From Pseudomonadota bacterium (GTDB taxonomy: Bacteria > Pseudomonadota > Gammaproteobacteria > Enterobacterales > Enterobacteriaceae), in NCBI GenBank assembly GCA_023425455.1, contig JAFACP010000180.1, positions 1 through 20,750 on the forward strand: a DNA stretch of 20,750 nucleotides. Reading direction: 5' to 3'. Of the stretch, positions 17,417-20,750 are shown piece by piece. Position numbers and translations under genes: made by a program. The notes under the pieces are model-generated. The model was not told the DNA's origin. It saw nothing but the letters and a program-made list of their open reading frames with translations, and searched no databases. The stretch's first letter is position 1. Every line of letters begins with the position of its first letter.

Positions 17417-18889
17417 TCACAGCGGTACGTAAAACTGAAAACGTGCCCCGGTTGCGGAGTCCAGCAGCCTAATCCCGCCCCCGTGCAGCTCAAGCATCCG
17501 TTTGACAATCAATAAGCCCAGCCCGCCGCGGTTTTCCCGCGACGCCTGCGGATTTAACACCGAAGGCCGCTGAAACAGCTGCTCACGCAGCGCAGCATCA
17601 ACGCCCGCGCCGCTGTCGGCCACTTCAACCTGCAGCTGTTCATTCTCCTGCCAGACCGCCATGCGGATCTCACCGCCCGGCGGGGTATGACGTATCGCAT
17701 TGTCGAGCAAGTTGGTGACCACACGCTCAATCATTGAGACATCGGCGAAAACCTGCGGTAACGGGCCTGGCACGTCGATGCGCAGCTGAAGATGACGCGT
17801 CTGCGTCGTCAGTTCAAACTTCTGCGCCACATCGGAGATCAGCTCCCCCATCGCAAAGCGTTCACGCTGCGGCTTGATCCCGCCGTGTTCCAGGCGCGCC
17901 AGCTCGAAAAGCTGCTGCGAGAGATGGCGAACCTTCTGCCCCTGGCGCAGGGCGACAGCAAGATATTGCTGATGCTCCTGCGCACTCAGGGTGGCCGATT
18001 TCAGCGACAGCGTCTCCAGATAGCCCAACAGAGAGGTGAGCGGCGTGCGCAGATCGTGGGAGATATTGGCGATAAACTCCCGGCGCTGACGATCGCTGTC
18101 CGCCAGCTGATCCCACTGCGAGGCAATCTTGCGCGACAACTCAATAAAGGTATTACGCAGCAGCTCCACCTCATTTTCAGGGGTTGACTCAACCGGCTGC
18201 GCCGCCAGTTTTTTAATCGCGCTAATGCTGTCCTGTTCGAGCCCGCTCACGTCGGTCGTTAACTGTTTTATTGGCCGGGTGATCCACGTTTTCACCAGCC
18301 ACCAGGCGAGCATGCCGAAGACTGCCGCCAGCAGAAGCGAGCCGGCAATGGCCTCTTTCAGCACCTTTTGCCATGCGGTGTCGGCCAGCGCATTCAGGTC
18401 TTCCCCCTGCAGAATAATGTAGAGATAAAAGCGCAGATTACCGTTGACAAGCACCGGCGCGACGCTGAACACTTTGCGCTTGTCCAGACTTCTCGGGTCA
18501 TCGCCATATACCGGAAAAGCCGCACCGGAGAGCAGGGTCTGCACCGGCGCGAGATCGATTTTCTGACGCCTGATATGCCCAGCCGGTGCCGCCTCCGCTA
18601 CCAGCTCTCCCTGGGGGGAGATCAGATACAGCTCGACGCTGGGATTAAGGGTCATCAGCTTGTCAAACAGCGACTTCAGGCTTTGCCGGTCGATCTGGCC
18701 GGCGCTATCCACCAGCGGCTCGCTGCTGACAATCTGCTGTGCCAGTCCCGCGGAGAGACGCTGCACCATGGCGTCACCGTACTGCTTACTGCTGTAGAGC
18801 TGCACGCCGCAGGTCACAAACATGCACAGCACCAGGATGGCGCTGAAAACCAGGGCCAGGCGCTGGCTGAGGGTTAAATGGCTGATCAT
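17417..18889 (-). CDS. HAMP-domain sensor histidine kinase
   Basis: A 490-residue inner-membrane kinase. Order: membrane helix about 11-32; periplasmic sensor about 33-178, with a PAS/Cache-like core (SVELYLISPQGELVAE); second helix about 179-200; HAMP about 200-255; HisKA with phospho-acceptor H278 in ISHDLRTPLTS; then an ATPase domain with N-box NLLDNAIRHTP (393-403), DSGAGV (425-430) and GGLGL (455-459). All catalytic boxes are present. The start codon overlaps the stop of the response-regulator gene (ATGA, 18886-18889), so the pair is co-translated. The only two cysteines, C22 and C27, lie in the first helix. The signal is unknown. Placement beside a divergent redox operon suggests redox control, as in HprS, but that is inference. 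Confidence 0.93.
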   Translation of the reverse strand: MISHLTLSQRLALVFSAILVLCMFVTCGVQLYSSKQYGDAMVQRLSAGLAQQIVSSEPLVDSAGQIDRQSLKSLFDKLMTLNPSVELYLISPQGELVAEAAPAGHIRRQKIDLAPVQTLLSGAAFPVYGDDPRSLDKRKVFSVAPVLVNGNLRFYLYIILQGEDLNALADTAWQKVLKEAIAGSLLLAAVFGMLAWWLVKTWITRPIKQLTTDVSGLEQDSISAIKKLAAQPVESTPENEVELLRNTFIELSRKIASQWDQLADSDRQRREFIANISHDLRTPLTSLLGYLETLSLKSATLSAQEHQQYLAVALRQGQKVRHLSQQLFELARLEHGGIKPQRERFAMGELISDVAQKFELTTQTRHLQLRIDVPGPLPQVFADVSMIERVVTNLLDNAIRHTPPGGEIRMAVWQENEQLQVEVADSGAGVDAALREQLFQRPSVLNPQASRENRGGLGLLIVKRMLELHGGGIRLLDSATGARFQFYVPL

Positions 18890-19608
18890 CTTTGCGGCTC
18901 CGCTTTTTCAACGGCAAATTTATAGCCTTTCCCCCAGACGGTCAGGATGATGTCCGGCTCGGCGGCATCTTTTTCAATCTTGACCCGTAAGCGGTTGATA
19001 TGCGTATTGACCGTATGTTCATAGCCCTCGTGCTGATATCCCCAGACATGGTCGAGCAACGACAGGCGGGAAAACACTTCACCGGGATGGCGGGCGAACC
19101 AGTAGAGCAGATCAAACTCACGCGGGGTTAAATCAATCAGCTCCCCCTGCAGGCGCACTTCGCGCGCCAGCGGATCGATATCCATGCCGTGGCAACGAAT
19201 GATGCCCGCCTCCAGACGCAGGTTCTGGCCCATCGCCTCCTGGCGCCGGAACAGGGCCTTAACGCGGGCAATCAGCTCCAGCACCGAAAATGGCTTAGGC
19301 AGGTAGTCATCGGCGCCCATCTCAAGGCCTAAAACGCGGTGTGTTTCGCTGGTACGCGCGCTGATGATGATCACCGGGAGATAGCGGGTCATCTGGCGGA
19401 TGCGCCGGCAGATCTCCAGCCCGTCGACGCCCGGCAGCATCAGATCGAGGATCACCGCATCCCAGTGCTGTTTCTCCAGCTGAAGCAGCGCACGCTCGCC
19501 GTCCGCCTCATGCACGATCTCAAAGCCTTCATCTTTTAAGTTGAGGCTCAGGATAGTGGCTATATCGCCATCATCCTCAACCAGTAATATTTTTTTCGCG
19601 TTACTCAT
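18886..19608 (-). CDS. OmpR/PhoB-family response regulator
   Basis: A 240-residue transcription factor. Receiver domain: acidic pocket E11, D12 and D13, phospho-acceptor D55 (VILDLMLPGVDGLE), switch S83 and K105 (DDYLPKPF). C-terminal winged helix: LTPREFDLLYWFARHPGEVFS-type block, then HTVNTHINRLRVKIE and the wing VWGKGYKF. It is the partner of the sensor kinase, whose gene starts within its stop codon. The likely target is the divergent cytochrome-molybdoenzyme operon and its own promoter in the 144-bp gap. I cannot name a characterised orthologue; HprR (YedW) of E. coli is an analogue by context, not a proven match. Confidence 0.94.
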   Translation of the reverse strand: MSNAKKILLVEDDGDIATILSLNLKDEGFEIVHEADGERALLQLEKQHWDAVILDLMLPGVDGLEICRRIRQMTRYLPVIIISARTSETHRVLGLEMGADDYLPKPFSVLELIARVKALFRRQEAMGQNLRLEAGIIRCHGMDIDPLAREVRLQGELIDLTPREFDLLYWFARHPGEVFSRLSLLDHVWGYQHEGYEHTVNTHINRLRVKIEKDAAEPDIILTVWGKGYKFAVEKAEPQR

Positions 19609-19752
19609 GGCTCACACCTGCGCCGTCTCATTAACGATGAGCTTACCTAATAATGCCCCGTGGAGTTATCACATTTTATTTAAACTTCCGTGAGGATACG
19701 GTGATCGAATGTGGCCTAGGCTGTGACCATTGCAACGGGAAACGAGGTCACC
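19609..19752. promoter_or_regulatory. Divergent control region, response regulator / cytochrome operon
   Basis: The gap must hold both promoters. Visible elements are CTCATTAACGATGAG (19627-19641, 5-bp arms), CCGT/ACGG (19688-19701), and the perfect palindrome GCCTAGGC (19714-19721), which contains CTAG, a rare word in enterobacteria. GTGACC (19723-19728) can pair with GGTCAC (19746-19751) and would cover the cytochrome gene's ribosome site. I found no convincing -35/-10 pairs and no clear tandem OmpR-type repeats. Confidence 0.45.
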
Positions 19753-20349
19753 ATGTCGGGATCATCAGCGAATATCCATCCCCTCTGGGTCCGGGTCTGT
19801 CACTGGATAAATGTTATTGCCATGGCAGCCATGATCTTCAGCGGCTGGCGAATTTATAACGCCTCCCCCCTGTTTCCTTTTACCTTTCCTGCGTCTTTTA
19901 CCCTCGGCGGCTGGCTGGGTGGCGCGCTGCAGTGGCACTTCGCCATGATGTGGCTGTGGGGAATCAATGGCCTTGTCTACTGCATGCTGGGGCTCATCAG
20001 CGGACGATTTGCCCGGCAGTTTTTCCCGTTAACCGTCAAAGGGCTCCTCAGGGATGCCGGACAAGCCCTGCGCGGAAAACTGCAGCATGCGGATCTCCGG
20101 CAGTACAACATGGTGCAAAAGCTGGCTTATCTGCTGGCGATGGTGACCGGCGCAGGGCTTGTGCTCTCGGGGCTGGTTATCTGGAAATCGGTTCAGTTTC
20201 CGCTGCTTCGCGAAATTTTAGGTGGCTATGACGCCGCACGCTATATCCATTTTTTCTGCATGAGCGCCATCGTGCTGTTCATTCTGCTCCATCTCCTGAT
20301 GGTGCTGCTGGTACCAAAAACGTTGCTGGCTATGCTGCGCGGTCGCTAA
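19753..20349 (+). CDS. Cytochrome b561-type membrane subunit (four helices)
   Basis: A 198-residue b-type cytochrome with four hydrophobic helices (about 18-36, 60-82, 121-143, 165-188). Candidate haem-ligand histidines are H9 and H17 (IHPLWVRVCHWIN), H62 (LQWHFAMMWLWG), H166 (ARYIHFFCM) and H180 (LLHLLM), the pattern of the diheme cytochromes b serving hydrogenases and formate dehydrogenases. It probably exchanges electrons between quinones and the periplasmic molybdoenzyme encoded next. The ATG at 19753 has GAGG upstream; an in-frame GTG at 19723 would add ten residues without clear sense. The stop codon overlaps the ribosome site (TAAGGA) of the next gene, 9 bp downstream. It is not MsrQ-like in sequence. 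Confidence 0.88.
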   Translation: MSGSSANIHPLWVRVCHWINVIAMAAMIFSGWRIYNASPLFPFTFPASFTLGGWLGGALQWHFAMMWLWGINGLVYCMLGLISGRFARQFFPLTVKGLLRDAGQALRGKLQHADLRQYNMVQKLAYLLAMVTGAGLVLSGLVIWKSVQFPLLREILGGYDAARYIHFFCMSAIVLFILLHLLMVLLVPKTLLAMLRGR

Positions 20350-20358
20350 GGAATTGTC

Positions 20359-20750
20359 ATGAAAAAGCCTGCCTTTTTGTCACCCCGGGATGCCGAATAC
20401 CTGGTGAAAGACGCAGAAAAAATCGTCAACGCGCGGCGGCGCAATTTTCTGAAACAGGGCCTGACCCTCGGCGGGATCATGCTCCTCACCGGGTGCGATC
20501 TGAGCGACAACGACAGCGTTGAAAGCGCGCTATTACGCATGTCCCGCGTTAACGATCGCCTTCAGGCATTTCTGTTTAGCGATCGCCACCTGGCGCCCGA
20601 GTACCCGGAGAGCAAGATCACGCGGCCGTTTCCGTTCAACGCGTTTTATGACCGGGATCAGATCCCGCAGGTTGATGGCCGCGACTATCAGCTGATCATT
20701 CGCGGGCGGGTGCGCGACACGCGGCGCTGGTCATTGCCTGAGTTATACCG
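20359..20750 (+). CDS. Tat-exported sulfite-oxidase-family molybdopterin oxidoreductase (5' part)
   Basis: 130 codons are present before the window ends. A 25-residue charged leader is followed by a twin-arginine motif, R27-R28-N-F-L-K, and a hydrophobic stretch ending LLTGC, so the Tat signal also has a lipobox with C46 and aspartate at +2. After a linker comes FNAFYDRDQIPQVDGRDYQLIIRG-type sequence (about residues 95-118), the opening of the SUOX/MsrP (YedY) Moco domain; the Moco cysteine would lie beyond the window. It is a likely periplasmic oxidase or reductase working with the upstream cytochrome b. The substrate is unknown; methionine sulfoxide, sulfite and other small oxides are candidates by family only. 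The family call rests on N-terminal similarity to YedY. Confidence 0.8.
   Translation, partial: MKKPAFLSPRDAEYLVKDAEKIVNARRRNFLKQGLTLGGIMLLTGCDLSDNDSVESALLRMSRVNDRLQAFLFSDRHLAPEYPESKITRPFPFNAFYDRDQIPQVDGRDYQLIIRGRVRDTRRWSLPELY

Noticed and set aside
17792..18877. Plus-strand open frames opposite the sensor kinase
   Set aside because: The kinase on the other strand has all catalytic boxes intact; these frames have no domain and no start context.
19653..19859. Short plus-strand open frame in the divergent gap before the cytochrome gene
   Set aside because: It overlaps the cytochrome gene in another frame and its product has no recognisable features. Its cysteine- and histidine-containing stretch looked metal-binding at first, but there is no ribosome site.
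1..20750. Search for CRISPR arrays, tRNA or rRNA genes, insertion sequences and phage genes
   Set aside because: No regularly spaced repeats, tRNA-like folds, transposase motifs or phage proteins were recognised. Nothing apart from the OLD-family ybjD suggests a defence function.

Overview
The window is chromosomal DNA of a gamma-proteobacterium of the family Enterobacteriaceae. Gene content, order and near-E. coli protein sequences fit the ybjD-to-art region of the E. coli/Salmonella/Enterobacter group. GC-rich codon choice and two additions that I do not remember from E. coli K-12 at this locus (a DoxX gene, and a molybdoenzyme/two-component cluster) suggest Enterobacter, Lelliottia, Leclercia or Klebsiella rather than Escherichia. 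The genus is an inference; no rRNA gene is present to settle it.

Layout. 1-677 (-) is the N-terminal part of the OLD-family ATPase/nuclease ybjD. Divergent from it are aqpZ (water channel) and lysO (lysine exporter). Next is the hcp-hcr operon (nitrosative stress, anaerobic), preceded by an FNR-like and an NsrR-like site. A DoxX-family membrane protein (-) lies between hcr and poxB. Then come poxB-ltaE-ybjT-ybjS (+): pyruvate oxidase, L-allo-threonine aldolase and two SDR-type proteins. Facing them is ybjQ-amiD (-), a small YbjQ protein and a lipoprotein amidase. The lipoprotein ybjP (+) follows, and then the arginine transport locus artP-artI-artQ-artM plus the separately transcribed binding protein artJ, with ArgR-type boxes upstream of artJ and, more weakly, of artP.

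The last 3.3 kb (17417-20750) departs from the K-12 order, in which I recall rlmC following artJ. It holds an OmpR-type response regulator and a HAMP sensor kinase (-). Divergent from them across about 144 bp are a four-helix b-type cytochrome and the start of a Tat-exported, sulfite-oxidase-like molybdoenzyme that also carries a lipobox. The arrangement resembles HprRS next to MsrPQ in E. coli, but the membrane cytochrome is of a different family. This is the best candidate here for an uncharacterised system: a periplasm-facing redox enzyme probably controlled by its own two-component pair.

I found no rRNA, tRNA, CRISPR array, insertion sequence or prophage gene. Apart from the window-edge genes, every CDS looks full length and intact.
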